Assembly (NCBI GenBank): GCA_021802375.1
Contig: JAKAAL010000398.1
Span: 1-5,190 of the forward strand
Origin: Bacillota bacterium
Lineage (GTDB): Bacteria > Bacillota_E > Sulfobacillia > Sulfobacillales > Sulfobacillaceae
Length of the DNA: 5,190 nt
Direction of reading: 5' to 3'
Within the stretch, counting starts at the first letter, position 1, and every line of letters starts with the position of its first letter. The notes below the pieces were generated by a model. It had not been told where the DNA came from. It saw nothing but the letters and a program-made list of their open reading frames with translations, and made no database searches. Shown here one piece after another: positions 1-5,190 of this stretch. Made by a program: the position numbers and the translations under genes.

Positions 1-303
1 GGACCTAGTTGGGTATGAGTGAATGCCATTTGTCCGGCCGGGGTCATGACGCCGCTATTAGAAGCCTGGTTTCAACAACAGCCGGATCCTCCAGCAATGA
101 AAAAGAACAGTGATTTGTCTCATATGTTGGGTCGTACCGCAGACTCCGAAGAAATTGCTAAATTAGCGTTGTTTTTGGCTAGTGACGACTCCTCGTTCAT
201 TACGGGACAAGCTATCCCCATTGAAGGTGGCGCCACGTTAGGGTACGGAGTCGGACCTAAGGCGGAATGGAAGTCCATCATGGAACCAGAGGGCGAGCCA
301 TGA
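1..303 (+). CDS. SDR-family oxidoreductase, C-terminal part (5' end outside window; interrupted by in-frame TGA at 16-18)
   Basis: C-terminal third of a short-chain dehydrogenase/reductase, an NAD(P)-dependent cytoplasmic enzyme that interconverts alcohols (often 3-hydroxyacyl groups) and ketones. Visible hallmarks are the [13 protein letters not shown] segment, which is the strand and substrate loop after the catalytic Tyr/Lys, and the C-terminal [19 protein letters not shown]...[12 protein letters not shown] block, which in this family normally ends in V-D-G-G. The Rossmann glycine motif and the Ser-Tyr-Lys triad would lie before the window. A GTG at 19-21 opens the longest uninterrupted frame but is not a credible start, because it would give a 94-residue fragment with no nucleotide-binding domain. 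The same frame continues to base 1 as G-P-S-W-V-stop, matching the family pattern G-P-x-G-[IV]-R-V-N. A tail of about 20 residues follows the usual SDR end. The TGA stop overlaps the next start. Family is certain, substrate unknown; whether the gene is broken depends on the TGA being real. Confidence 0.85.
16..18 (+). other. In-frame TGA replacing a conserved Arg codon in the SDR gene
   Basis: In the SDR reading frame, bases 1-27 read Gly-Pro-Ser-Trp-Val-stop-Val-Asn-Ala. SDRs normally have Gly-Pro-x-Gly-Ile/Val-Arg-Val-Asn-Ala here, so the TGA sits where Arg is expected; a single C-to-T change from CGA would make it. The neighbouring Trp (TGG) stands where Gly (GGG) is usual, a second one-base difference. 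TGA is clearly a stop in this organism, because the SDR, MaoC and SAF-domain genes all end with it. It could be a real nonsense mutation or poor sequence at an assembly edge. Confidence 0.6.
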
Positions 304-749
304 TGGAGGCTCGGTACTTCGAGGAATATGAGTTAGGGTCCATGCGAACGACCATGGGACGTACGATTACTGAGACGGACATTGTGGTTCATGCTGGTCA
401 AACGGGAGATTTTTACCCCCATCACATGGATGCCGAATGGTGTCAGACACAAGAGTTTGGCCAACGGATCGCCCATGGCACTTTAATCTTTAGTATCGGC
501 GTAGGAATGACTGCAGGGATTGTCAATCCAGTTGCGTTTTCTTATGGCTATGACCACTTGCGATTTATTCAACCGGTATACATTGGCGACACCATACATG
601 TTCGAGTCATCATTAAAGATAAACGACCGCACCCCAAGCGTGAGGGGTACGGCATCGTAGTGGAACAATGCGAGATCCTGAATCAGAAAGAGAACTTGGT
701 GTTAGTGTGCGACCATTTACTGATGGTAGAAAAACAGGTGCCATTATGA
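300..749 (+). CDS. MaoC-family dehydratase/hydratase (single hot-dog domain)
   Basis: A 149-residue single hot-dog protein of the MaoC/(R)-specific enoyl-CoA hydratase type, expected to add water to, or remove it from, an acyl-CoA in the cytoplasm. The hydratase motif is present: G36-D37-F-Y-P-x-H42, with Asp37 and His42 as the likely catalytic pair, followed by the conserved R56-I-A-H-G60. The length is normal for a one-domain member. The N-terminal F-E-E-Y-E-L-G-S stretch is also typical. The ATG at 300 was chosen because it makes an ATGA overlap with the SDR stop and has AGAGGG six bases upstream; the ATG at 303 is an equally possible in-frame start. An in-frame ATG at 267 would overlap the SDR by 37 bases and lacks this context. 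With the SDR before it and a CoA-transferase further along, a CoA-thioester substrate is likely. Small MaoC proteins also act on mesaconyl-CoA-type substrates, so the exact reaction is open. Confidence 0.9.
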   Translation: MMEARYFEEYELGSMRTTMGRTITETDIVVHAGQTGDFYPHHMDAEWCQTQEFGQRIAHGTLIFSIGVGMTAGIVNPVAFSYGYDHLRFIQPVYIGDTIHVRVIIKDKRPHPKREGYGIVVEQCEILNQKENLVLVCDHLLMVEKQVPL

Positions 750-1042
750 CTTCTGCGCTACGCCCATGGCAAGCCATCGTCCTTCATGAGTCGGATACCG
801 TGGCGACGGCACTAGTCGAGTTGCACCACCAAGATTCTGCGTTGGTATCCAATGGAGATCTCGTTGAAGTGGTACAAGACATACCCTTTGGTTACAAATT
901 TGCGCTTTGTGCCATAGCTCGTGGAGACACGGTAATCAAGTACGGGGTTCCCATTGGTTTCGCAACTCAAGCGATTAGGCCAGGGGAGTTGGTGCATACC
1001 CATAATCTCGAGAGTTTGCAAGTGATAGGAGATCAGAAATGA
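746..1042 (+). CDS. UxaA-family dehydratase/lyase small subunit (SAF domain)
   Basis: A 98-residue protein matching the SAF-domain N-terminal part of altronate/galactarate dehydratases, which in split enzymes is a separate small subunit (as in SuyA of sulfolactate sulfo-lyase). The diagnostic stretch runs from I-P-F-G-Y-K (about residues 47-52) through [20 protein letters not shown] and I-R-P-G-E, to V-H-T-H-N-L near the C-terminus. The ATG at 746 overlaps the MaoC stop as ATGA. A longer frame opening at 668 adds 26 residues unlike the family and lies inside the MaoC gene. The Shine-Dalgarno before 746 is weak, so translation probably relies on coupling to the MaoC gene. The stop overlaps the start of the large subunit, consistent with a two-subunit enzyme made in equal amounts. 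Family membership does not distinguish altronate, galactarate, other sugar-acid or sulfolactate substrates. Confidence 0.9.
   Translation: MTSALRPWQAIVLHESDTVATALVELHHQDSALVSNGDLVEVVQDIPFGYKFALCAIARGDTVIKYGVPIGFATQAIRPGELVHTHNLESLQVIGDQK
1027..1031 (+). promoter_or_regulatory. Ribosome binding site for the UxaA-type large subunit
   Basis: AGGAG lies seven bases before the ATG at 1039, inside the end of the small-subunit gene. Together with the ATGA overlap it fixes the start of the large subunit and indicates coupled translation of the two subunits. Confidence 0.7.
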
Positions 1043-2211
1043 GGGGCTATAAACGGGCCGATGGCCGTATTGGCATCCGTAATCATGTGGCCGTGGTATA
1101 CACCGTGGAGTGTGCCCGGTTTGTGGCCGAATGCATCGTTCATGAGAATCCGGGTAGTGAACTGTGGGGATTTGCCGGGTGCTACAGTGATCCTTATGCC
1201 TTTCGGATGCTCGTTGAACTAGGGCAGCATCCCAATGTGGCTGCCGTGCTGCTGGTCAGTTTGGGTTGTGAAAGCACGGACCTTGTGAGGCTTGCTGAGA
1301 GTATCCGAGATGCTGGCAAACGCGTTGAAGTCATCACCATTCAAGAAGTCGGGGGAACCCTCCGTTCCCTGGCGTCAGGAACGGATATAGTGCGGAGCAT
1401 GCAGGTTGAGGCTGAGCAGGCACCACAAGTGCCAATCACATGGGCCGATTTAATTGTCGGTATTGAGTGTGGTGGATCTGATGCGACGTCGGGATTGTCG
1501 GCGAACCCGACTACGGGGTGGGCTGTGGACCAACTTCTCCAGTATGGAGCCACAGTGATTTTTAGCGAGATTCCCGAGTTACTAGGCACTGATCCGTATC
1601 TTCTGGCTAGAGCGCGGGATGAGGTCGTGCGCCAGAAAATAGGGGATGCCCTCGATAGGGCTCGGGTCTTGGGGAATGCCTTAAATCATTTTGCGATTTC
1701 TGTGGGAAACCAATCGGGGGGACTGACGACGATTGAAGAGAAGTCGTTGGGAGCGTTGGCCAAAGCCGGAACCCAATCCATTGACGGCGTGCTCAAGACT
1801 GCCGAGAGACCCACGCGGGGCGGATTGTATTTATTGGACAAGGTCGGGGATGTCGGAGGGAACCAACTGACGCACTATGAGATCAATGACAACGATGGGC
1901 TCGTGTCATTGATCGCTTCGGGTGCACATCTTTTGGTGTTTACTACCGGCCGTGGTAGTGTGGTGGGTTCAGCGATCGCACCGGTGATCAAGATCTGTGG
2001 GAACCCGGAGACTTGTCGCCGCATGGTTGATGATATTGATGTAGATGCCCATGGCATTATTGAAGGGACTGCCACGATTGAGCAAGTGGGCAACGTCTTG
2101 TTAGAGAACATTCAACGCCTCGCGGGTGGACATTTGAGCAAATCAGAGCGCCTTGGCCATAAAGAATATTGCATTCCATACAAACCAGGACGCGCCTGTG
2201 ACGTGTCATAA
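1039..2211 (+). CDS. UxaA-family dehydratase/lyase large subunit (altronate/galactarate dehydratase or sulfolactate sulfo-lyase type)
   Basis: A 390-residue, full-length catalytic subunit of the altronate/galactarate dehydratase family, metal-dependent lyases that remove water from a sugar acid to give a 2-keto-3-deoxy acid; SuyB homologues remove sulfite from sulfolactate instead. Family signatures appear in order: G-Y-K-R-A-D-G-R-I-G-I-R-N (3-15), F-A-G-C (45-48), S-L-G-C-E (74-78), Q-E-V-G-G-T (102-107), G-I-E-C-G-G-S-D-A-T-S-G-L-S-A-N-P-T-T-G (141-160), S-E-I-P-E (176-180), G-G-L-T-T-I-E-E-K-S-L-G (227-238), F-T-T-G-R-G-S (301-307) and K-I-C-G-N-P (318-323). No key block is missing. The ATG overlaps the small-subunit stop as ATGA. 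Two DNA oddities lie within the gene: an inverted repeat at 1881-1914, and a 35-base segment (1926-1960) repeated in reverse complement at the window end. The aldolase-like gene directly downstream supports a sugar-acid dehydratase role, but the substrate is not determined. Confidence 0.93.
   Translation: MRGYKRADGRIGIRNHVAVVYTVECARFVAECIVHENPGSELWGFAGCYSDPYAFRMLVELGQHPNVAAVLLVSLGCESTDLVRLAESIRDAGKRVEVITIQEVGGTLRSLASGTDIVRSMQVEAEQAPQVPITWADLIVGIECGGSDATSGLSANPTTGWAVDQLLQYGATVIFSEIPELLGTDPYLLARARDEVVRQKIGDALDRARVLGNALNHFAISVGNQSGGLTTIEEKSLGALAKAGTQSIDGVLKTAERPTRGGLYLLDKVGDVGGNQLTHYEINDNDGLVSLIASGAHLLVFTTGRGSVVGSAIAPVIKICGNPETCRRMVDDIDVDAHGIIEGTATIEQVGNVLLENIQRLAGGHLSKSERLGHKEYCIPYKPGRACDVS
1881..1914. 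repeat. Hairpin-forming inverted repeat inside the UxaA-type large-subunit gene
   Basis: Arms GATCAATGACA (1881-1891) and TGTCATTGATC (1904-1914) are perfect 11-base reverse complements. After one bulged A (1892), CGA (1893-1895) pairs with TCG (1901-1903), leaving a TGGGC loop. The result is a 14-pair stem with one bulge. There is no following T-run and it is deep inside a gene, so it is not a standard terminator. It ends 11 bases before the segment that recurs inverted at the window end. Confidence 0.7.
1926..1960 (+). repeat. 35-base repeat, internal copy (inverted copy at 5156-5190)
   Basis: This segment encodes the conserved [11 protein letters not shown] part of the UxaA-type large subunit. 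Its exact reverse complement forms the last 35 bases of the window. Identity stops abruptly at 1961 (T) against 5155 (G, complement C). This copy is in its proper gene context and is the original. Confidence 0.9.
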
Positions 2212-2212
2212 C

Positions 2213-2224
2213 GGAGGGAGGAAG
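2213..2224 (+). promoter_or_regulatory. Strong purine-rich ribosome binding site deciding a TTG start
   Basis: GGAGGGAGGAAG lies in the 17-base gap after the UxaA-type gene. Its inner GGAGG (2217-2221) is seven bases before TTG at 2229. The nearby ATG at 2233 is in a different frame, so this site supports TTG as the initiation codon of the RraA-like gene. Confidence 0.8.
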
Positions 2225-2228
2225 TCAT

Positions 2229-2885
2229 TTGGATGAGCATTTATCTCTAAGCGAACGGTTTTCGAAAGTTTATACGGGGGCTGTTTCCGATATTTTGGAT
2301 CGGCTGGGCTATCGAAATCAGGTATTACCGCGCACCTTGCGGGGACTGACCCCAAGCGCGAATGTTTGTGGGTTCGCGTTAACCGCATATGGCGAGACGT
2401 CAAGCTCCCAGGATCCGGATGCCATCTTTGTCCCCATTTTAAAGATGTTGGGTGACGTGGGGCCAAACCAAGTGGTGATCACCCAAGCCAATGACACGAC
2501 ATGTTCTCACCTGGGAGAACTATCCGCTACAACCATTAAAGCCCGTGGTGGGGTGGGTGCGGTGATTTACGGCGGGGTACGAGATGTGGACTACATTCAG
2601 AAGCTTGGATTAGACGTGTTTTGTTTGTATACCACCCCCGCTGACGTACTGGGTCGATGGCGTTTGGTGGACTATAACGTGCCGATTGTCATTGAAAATG
2701 TCAAGATTCATCCGATGGATATTGTCCTGGGAGATAAAGATGGAGTGTTGGTGGTTCCGCATCCCATCGCGTTCACTGTGCTAGAACAAGCCGAAGAATT
2801 GGTAGGGACTGAAAACTCCGTGCGTCGTGACGTCATGAATGGGGTGCATCCGCTGGATGCGTACCACACCCATGGATGGTTCTAA
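2229..2885 (+). CDS. RraA-like protein / 4-hydroxy-4-methyl-2-oxoglutarate (HMG) aldolase family
   Basis: A 218-residue member of the RraA/HMG-aldolase family, divalent-metal-dependent cytoplasmic enzymes that split 4-hydroxy-2-oxo acids to pyruvate or decarboxylate oxaloacetate; a subgroup instead inhibits RNase E. The aldolase active-site pattern is intact: Glu97 in G-E-L, exactly 20 residues, then Arg118-Asp119 in Y-G-G-V-R-D-V-D. Other family marks are S-D-I-L-D-R-L-G near the N-terminus (20-27), G-D-V-G-P-N-Q-V-V (75-83), and G-D-K-D-G-V-L-V-V-P (168-177). Length is normal for the family. Start is TTG, chosen from the strong Shine-Dalgarno at 2213-2224. It directly follows a sugar-acid dehydratase-type pair, so cleavage of the resulting 2-keto-3-deoxy acid to pyruvate is the most economical role. 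This is inference; an aldolase role is favoured over RNase regulation because of this context. Confidence 0.9.
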   Translation: MDEHLSLSERFSKVYTGAVSDILDRLGYRNQVLPRTLRGLTPSANVCGFALTAYGETSSSQDPDAIFVPILKMLGDVGPNQVVITQANDTTCSHLGELSATTIKARGGVGAVIYGGVRDVDYIQKLGLDVFCLYTTPADVLGRWRLVDYNVPIVIENVKIHPMDIVLGDKDGVLVVPHPIAFTVLEQAEELVGTENSVRRDVMNGVHPLDAYHTHGWF

Positions 2886-2887
2886 TT

Positions 2888-2894
2888 AAGGAGG
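2888..2894 (+). promoter_or_regulatory. Ribosome binding site for the solute-binding-like protein
   Basis: AAGGAGG, a near-perfect Shine-Dalgarno, lies five bases before ATG at 2900. It decides the start: an in-frame ATG at 2876 falls inside the RraA-like gene and upstream of this site. Choosing 2900 confirms that no signal peptide precedes the conserved domain. Confidence 0.85.
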
Positions 2895-2899
2895 AAACG

Positions 2900-4048
2900 A
2901 TGGCGGTTACGCTAAAAGGAATGACCTGGGATCACACCCGGGGATACCTGCCGATGGTAGCTACAGCTCAACGATTTCATGAAATGTACCCGGAAATTGA
3001 GATCCGTTGGGATAAACGCTCGCTTCAGGCATTTGCGGATTATCCCTTGGAGGAACTGGTGCAGCATTATGACCTGCTGGTGATTGATCACCCATGGGTG
3101 GGCGAGGTTTTTGCCAAGGGAATTTTGTTACCGTTAGATGAATACCTTGATGCCGAATTTCTTGCCGAGCAACAACGCCATACCGTGGGACTATCATACC
3201 ACAGCTATCACTTTGGGCATCACCAGTGGGCTTTGCCTATTGATGCTGCGGCCCCCGTCGCTTCCTACAGGGCTGACTTGTTGGATCCGTCTTCGGTTCC
3301 TAGGACGTGGCAAGATGTTATGTATTTAGCTCAACGCGGGCGAGTGATCTTCCCTGCTAAGGCCATCGATAGTTGGATGAATTTTTTGATGTTGGTTGTT
3401 ACCCTCGGAGGAGATCTGTTCCGTGACTCTCAACAAGTCGTAGACGAAGTGTCGGGAGTGCTGGCGCTGAAATACTTAAAAGGTCTTACGAGCCATTGCC
3501 CCCAGGAGATTCTTCGATATAACCCGATCGATGTGTATGAAGTGTTAAGTCGTGAGGATCACTACTGGTATTGCCCATTTGCCTATGGTTACATCAACTA
3601 TGCTCGAGACGGCTATGCACCCCATCGCCTCACCTTTGATGATCTAGTGGAGGTAGACGATCACGGACCGTTAAAGAGTGTTCTTGGGGGAACCGGTTTA
3701 GCGATATCGGTGCGTTCATCTAGGCGGGATTGGGCGGTACGCTACAGCCAATTTGTTGCCGCGGCACGCTGCCAGAGCACGTTGTACTGGGAGAGCGGTG
3801 GTCAACCAGGCCATCGCACAGCATGGTTGGATCCAAAACTTAACAAGTCGACAAGCCAGTTTGCTTTACGGACACTACCCGCTTTGGACCGTAGCTACTT
3901 ACGTCCTCGATATTGGGGATATCTCCCGTTTCAAGAACACGCGGGTGCCGTGGTGCATGAGTATCTCAGGGGAACTCACAATCCACATCAGACTATTGCA
4001 CAACTCAACCGATTATATCAATCGTCGGTAAAGGAGACATCATGGTAA
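2900..4048 (+). CDS. Family-1 solute-binding-protein-like protein lacking a signal peptide
   Basis: A 382-residue protein resembling ABC-transporter extracellular solute-binding proteins of family 1, the carbohydrate-binding type. The N-terminus goes straight into the domain: M-T-W-D-H-T-R-G-Y (8-16), [15 protein letters not shown] (21-35), W-D-K-R-S-L-Q (37-43), then [12 protein letters not shown] (57-68) and L-L-P-L-D-E-Y-L (76-83). Later marks are L-G-G-T-G-L-A-I-S (262-270) and [11 protein letters not shown] (299-309). There is no charged-hydrophobic signal peptide and no lipobox Cys, so as encoded it should stay in the cytoplasm; no permease or ATPase gene is in the window. From memory, leaderless proteins with this W-D-H-x-R-G-Y opening also occur near CoA-transferase genes in other bacteria, but I know no defined function. 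Its last 7 bases overlap the CoA-transferase start, implying coupled synthesis. Fold assignment is firm; role unknown. Confidence 0.85.
   Translation: MAVTLKGMTWDHTRGYLPMVATAQRFHEMYPEIEIRWDKRSLQAFADYPLEELVQHYDLLVIDHPWVGEVFAKGILLPLDEYLDAEFLAEQQRHTVGLSYHSYHFGHHQWALPIDAAAPVASYRADLLDPSSVPRTWQDVMYLAQRGRVIFPAKAIDSWMNFLMLVVTLGGDLFRDSQQVVDEVSGVLALKYLKGLTSHCPQEILRYNPIDVYEVLSREDHYWYCPFAYGYINYARDGYAPHRLTFDDLVEVDDHGPLKSVLGGTGLAISVRSSRRDWAVRYSQFVAAARCQSTLYWESGGQPGHRTAWLDPKLNKSTSQFALRTLPALDRSYLRPRYWGYLPFQEHAGAVVHEYLRGTHNPHQTIAQLNRLYQSSVKETSW
4030..4036 (+). promoter_or_regulatory. Ribosome binding site for the CoA-transferase
   Basis: AAAGGAG lies five bases before ATG at 4042, within the last codons of the solute-binding-like gene. 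It supports this start and translational coupling through the 7-base overlap ATGGTAA. Confidence 0.8.
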
Positions 4049-5190
4049 AACCACTAGAAGGCCTTCTGGTTTTGGAGTTTAGCCAATACCTCTCTGGCCC
4101 CTCGGCGGCATTACGCTTGGCGGACATGGGGGCTCGCGTTATTAAGATCGAGAAACCGGGGAAGGGGGATGGGAATCGCAAGCTCTCGTTGGGCCTCGAG
4201 ATCGATGGCGACAGCCTGTTGTTTCATACAACTAACCGTAATAAAGAAAGTTATGCGATAGATTTAAAAGATCCGGGAGAGTTAACCAAAGTCAAGACGC
4301 TGATCACTAAAGCGGATGTCCTCATAGAAAATTTTCGTCCCGGCATTATGAAGAAACTGGGATTGGATTACGATTCGCTGCGAAAGCTCAATCCTGGCTT
4401 GGTTTATGCCCGCGTTACCGGTTACGGCGACGTTGGGCCTTGGCAAGAGAAACCAGGACAAGATTTGTTGGTGCAAGCATTGTCCGGGTTGACGTGGCTC
4501 AATGGCAATGCAGATCAGCCTCCGACCCCGTTTGGCTTAGCGGTGGCAGATATGATAGCCGGGGCCCATCTGGTGCAGGGGGTTATGGCGTGCTTAGTAC
4601 GACGCGGGAAAGACGGCCAGGGCGGATTGATTGAGGTGAGTCTTTTGGAATCAATTTTGGATTTTCAGTTTGAGGTATTGACTCATTATCTCAATGACGG
4701 CGGAAACTTGCCACAGCGAGGGGCTGTGAATAGTGCGCATGCATACTTGGGGGCTCCTTATGGGATATATCCCACCCAGGATGGCTTTATTGCTTTAGCG
4801 ATGGGCTCTCTTATCACATTATCCCACCTGCTGGATTGCCCGGCCTTGTTGGCGTATCCTGAGCGAGATGATTGGCGTGCCAAACGGGACGAAATTAAAA
4901 CCATTTTAGGCAATCATCTGATGAAGAAAACCACCCAAGAGTGGCTTTCGATATTGGAACCCGCCGATTATTGGTGTTCTGCGGTCTTCAATTGGGATGA
5001 CCTTATACACCATGAGGCATTTTCCGTGCTCCATATGGTACAAGAAGTCACAAGTTCCCACGGGGTACGGTTTAAAACCTTACGTTGTCCCATTCGGGTT
5101 GATGGAGAAGTGCTGCACAACCAACGGGGAGCGCCCCGCTTAGGAGAACATACCGCACTACCACGGCCGGTAGTAAACACCAAAAGATGT
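4042..5190 (+). CDS. CaiB/BaiF family III CoA-transferase (no stop before window end; last codons apparently foreign)
   Basis: A family III CoA-transferase, moving CoA between a donor thioester and a free carboxylic acid in the cytoplasm. 383 codons are open to the window edge with no stop. Family features in order: [10 protein letters not shown] (5-14) with S-G-P and [12 protein letters not shown] (26-37), N-R-N-K-E-S (65-70), [10 protein letters not shown] (92-101), and G-Q-D141-L-L-V-Q-A-L-S-G-L, where Asp141 is the expected nucleophile. Then F-G-L-A-V-A-D (164-170) and the C-terminal G-A-P-R-L-G-E-H-T (363-371). In this family GEHT lies close to the C-terminus, so the protein is nearly complete. 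Everything after Thr371 is read from a reverse-complement copy of the UxaA-type gene and resembles no CaiB tail, so the true end is replaced or lost. Start is ATG at 4042, from its ribosome site and overlap with the preceding gene. Substrate unknown; with the MaoC and SDR genes it probably activates an acid for CoA-thioester chemistry. Confidence 0.93.
   Translation, partial: MVKPLEGLLVLEFSQYLSGPSAALRLADMGARVIKIEKPGKGDGNRKLSLGLEIDGDSLLFHTTNRNKESYAIDLKDPGELTKVKTLITKADVLIENFRPGIMKKLGLDYDSLRKLNPGLVYARVTGYGDVGPWQEKPGQDLLVQALSGLTWLNGNADQPPTPFGLAVADMIAGAHLVQGVMACLVRRGKDGQGGLIEVSLLESILDFQFEVLTHYLNDGGNLPQRGAVNSAHAYLGAPYGIYPTQDGFIALAMGSLITLSHLLDCPALLAYPERDDWRAKRDEIKTILGNHLMKKTTQEWLSILEPADYWCSAVFNWDDLIHHEAFSVLHMVQEVTSSHGVRFKTLRCPIRVDGEVLHNQRGAPRLGEHTALPRPVVNTKRC
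5156..5190 (-). repeat. 35-base repeat, inverted copy at the window end
   Basis: Exact reverse complement of 1926-1960. On the minus strand it encodes the [10 protein letters not shown] motif of the UxaA-type large subunit. On the plus strand it overwrites the end of the CoA-transferase immediately after its GEHT motif, so the junction lies at about 5155/5156. A fold-back or chimeric assembly end is the simplest explanation; a real inverted duplication is the alternative. Confidence 0.9.

Noticed and set aside
267..299. Upstream ATG at 267 for the MaoC gene
   Set aside because: It adds residues unlike the family, overlaps the SDR gene by 37 bases, and ignores the ATGA overlap and purine-rich site before 300.
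19..303. GTG at 19 as the real start of a 94-residue small protein
   Set aside because: The product would begin inside the SDR V-N-A-I-C-P motif without a Rossmann domain, and the frame upstream to base 1 still matches SDR sequence.
668..745. Upstream start at 668 for the SAF-domain subunit
   Set aside because: The extra 26 residues lie in the MaoC gene and do not resemble UxaA small subunits; ATG at 746 fits the overlap pattern.
471..771. Repeated CGCCCATGGCA at about 471 and 760 as a direct repeat
   Set aside because: Only 11 bases, in two different coding contexts (A-H-G and R-P-W-Q), and explained by local codon preference.
2206..2466. Minus-strand open frame opposite the RraA-like gene
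   Set aside because: Shadow of a well-supported plus-strand gene; no family motif and no ribosome site noticed.
2876..2899. ATG at 2876 for the solute-binding-like protein
   Set aside because: It lies before a near-perfect Shine-Dalgarno at 2888-2894 that points to 2900, and its eight extra residues are not a signal peptide.
3089..3100. 12-base perfect palindrome CACCCATGGGTG as an operator
   Set aside because: It encodes the conserved I-D-H-P-W-V-G segment inside the solute-binding-like gene, far from any promoter; CCCATGG recurs across the window as codon usage.
4440..4634. Plus-strand open frame inside the CoA-transferase
   Set aside because: Out-of-frame shadow across the catalytic Asp region of CaiB/BaiF; low-complexity Arg/Gly-rich product with no motif.
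4968..5183. Minus-strand open frame at the right end as a separate gene
   Set aside because: Only its first residues look like a protein (V-F-T-T-G-R-G-S), and these come from the inverted 35-base copy. The rest is antisense of the CoA-transferase.

Overview
The window is one strand of a tightly packed bacterial catabolic operon. Seven genes all read left to right with essentially no non-coding DNA; the largest gap is 17 bases. Base composition looks close to 50% G+C by eye. Strong AGGAGG-type ribosome binding sites, a TTG start and repeated ATGA stop/start overlaps suggest a Gram-positive (Firmicutes-like) organism. A Sulfobacillus-type acidophile would fit, but that is a low-confidence impression and not a result. 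I see no promoter, operator, tRNA, CRISPR, insertion sequence or rho-independent terminator, so the operon probably begins before and ends after the window.

Layout: (1) 1-303, the C-terminal part of a short-chain dehydrogenase/reductase (SDR), with an in-frame TGA at 16-18 where the family normally has Arg; (2) 300-749, a single hot-dog MaoC-type dehydratase/hydratase; (3) 746-1042 and (4) 1039-2211, the small SAF-domain subunit and large subunit of a split UxaA/SuyAB-type dehydratase or lyase; (5) 2229-2885, an RraA-like/HMG-aldolase-type protein with an intact E-x20-R-D motif; (6) 2900-4048, a family-1 solute-binding-protein-like protein with no signal peptide; (7) 4042 to the window end, a CaiB/BaiF family III CoA-transferase, complete through its C-terminal GEHT motif.

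Working model (inference): the UxaA-type pair dehydrates a sugar acid or related 2-hydroxy acid to a 2-keto-3-deoxy acid, which the RraA-like aldolase could cleave to pyruvate plus an aldehyde or keto acid. The CoA-transferase, MaoC protein and SDR look like a second module that activates an acid as a CoA thioester, hydrates or dehydrates it, and oxidises or reduces it. The leaderless binding protein, translationally coupled to the CoA-transferase, is the least explained member and the best candidate for new biology. The substrate cannot be read from the sequence.

Both edges look abnormal. The left edge carries the nonsense codon in the SDR. The last 35 bases are a perfect reverse-complement copy of 1926-1960 inside the large UxaA-type gene and replace the expected end of the CoA-transferase just after GEHT. 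That internal copy lies 11 bases downstream of a strong hairpin-forming inverted repeat (1881-1914). A chimeric or fold-back assembly end is the simplest reading; a real rearrangement is possible.
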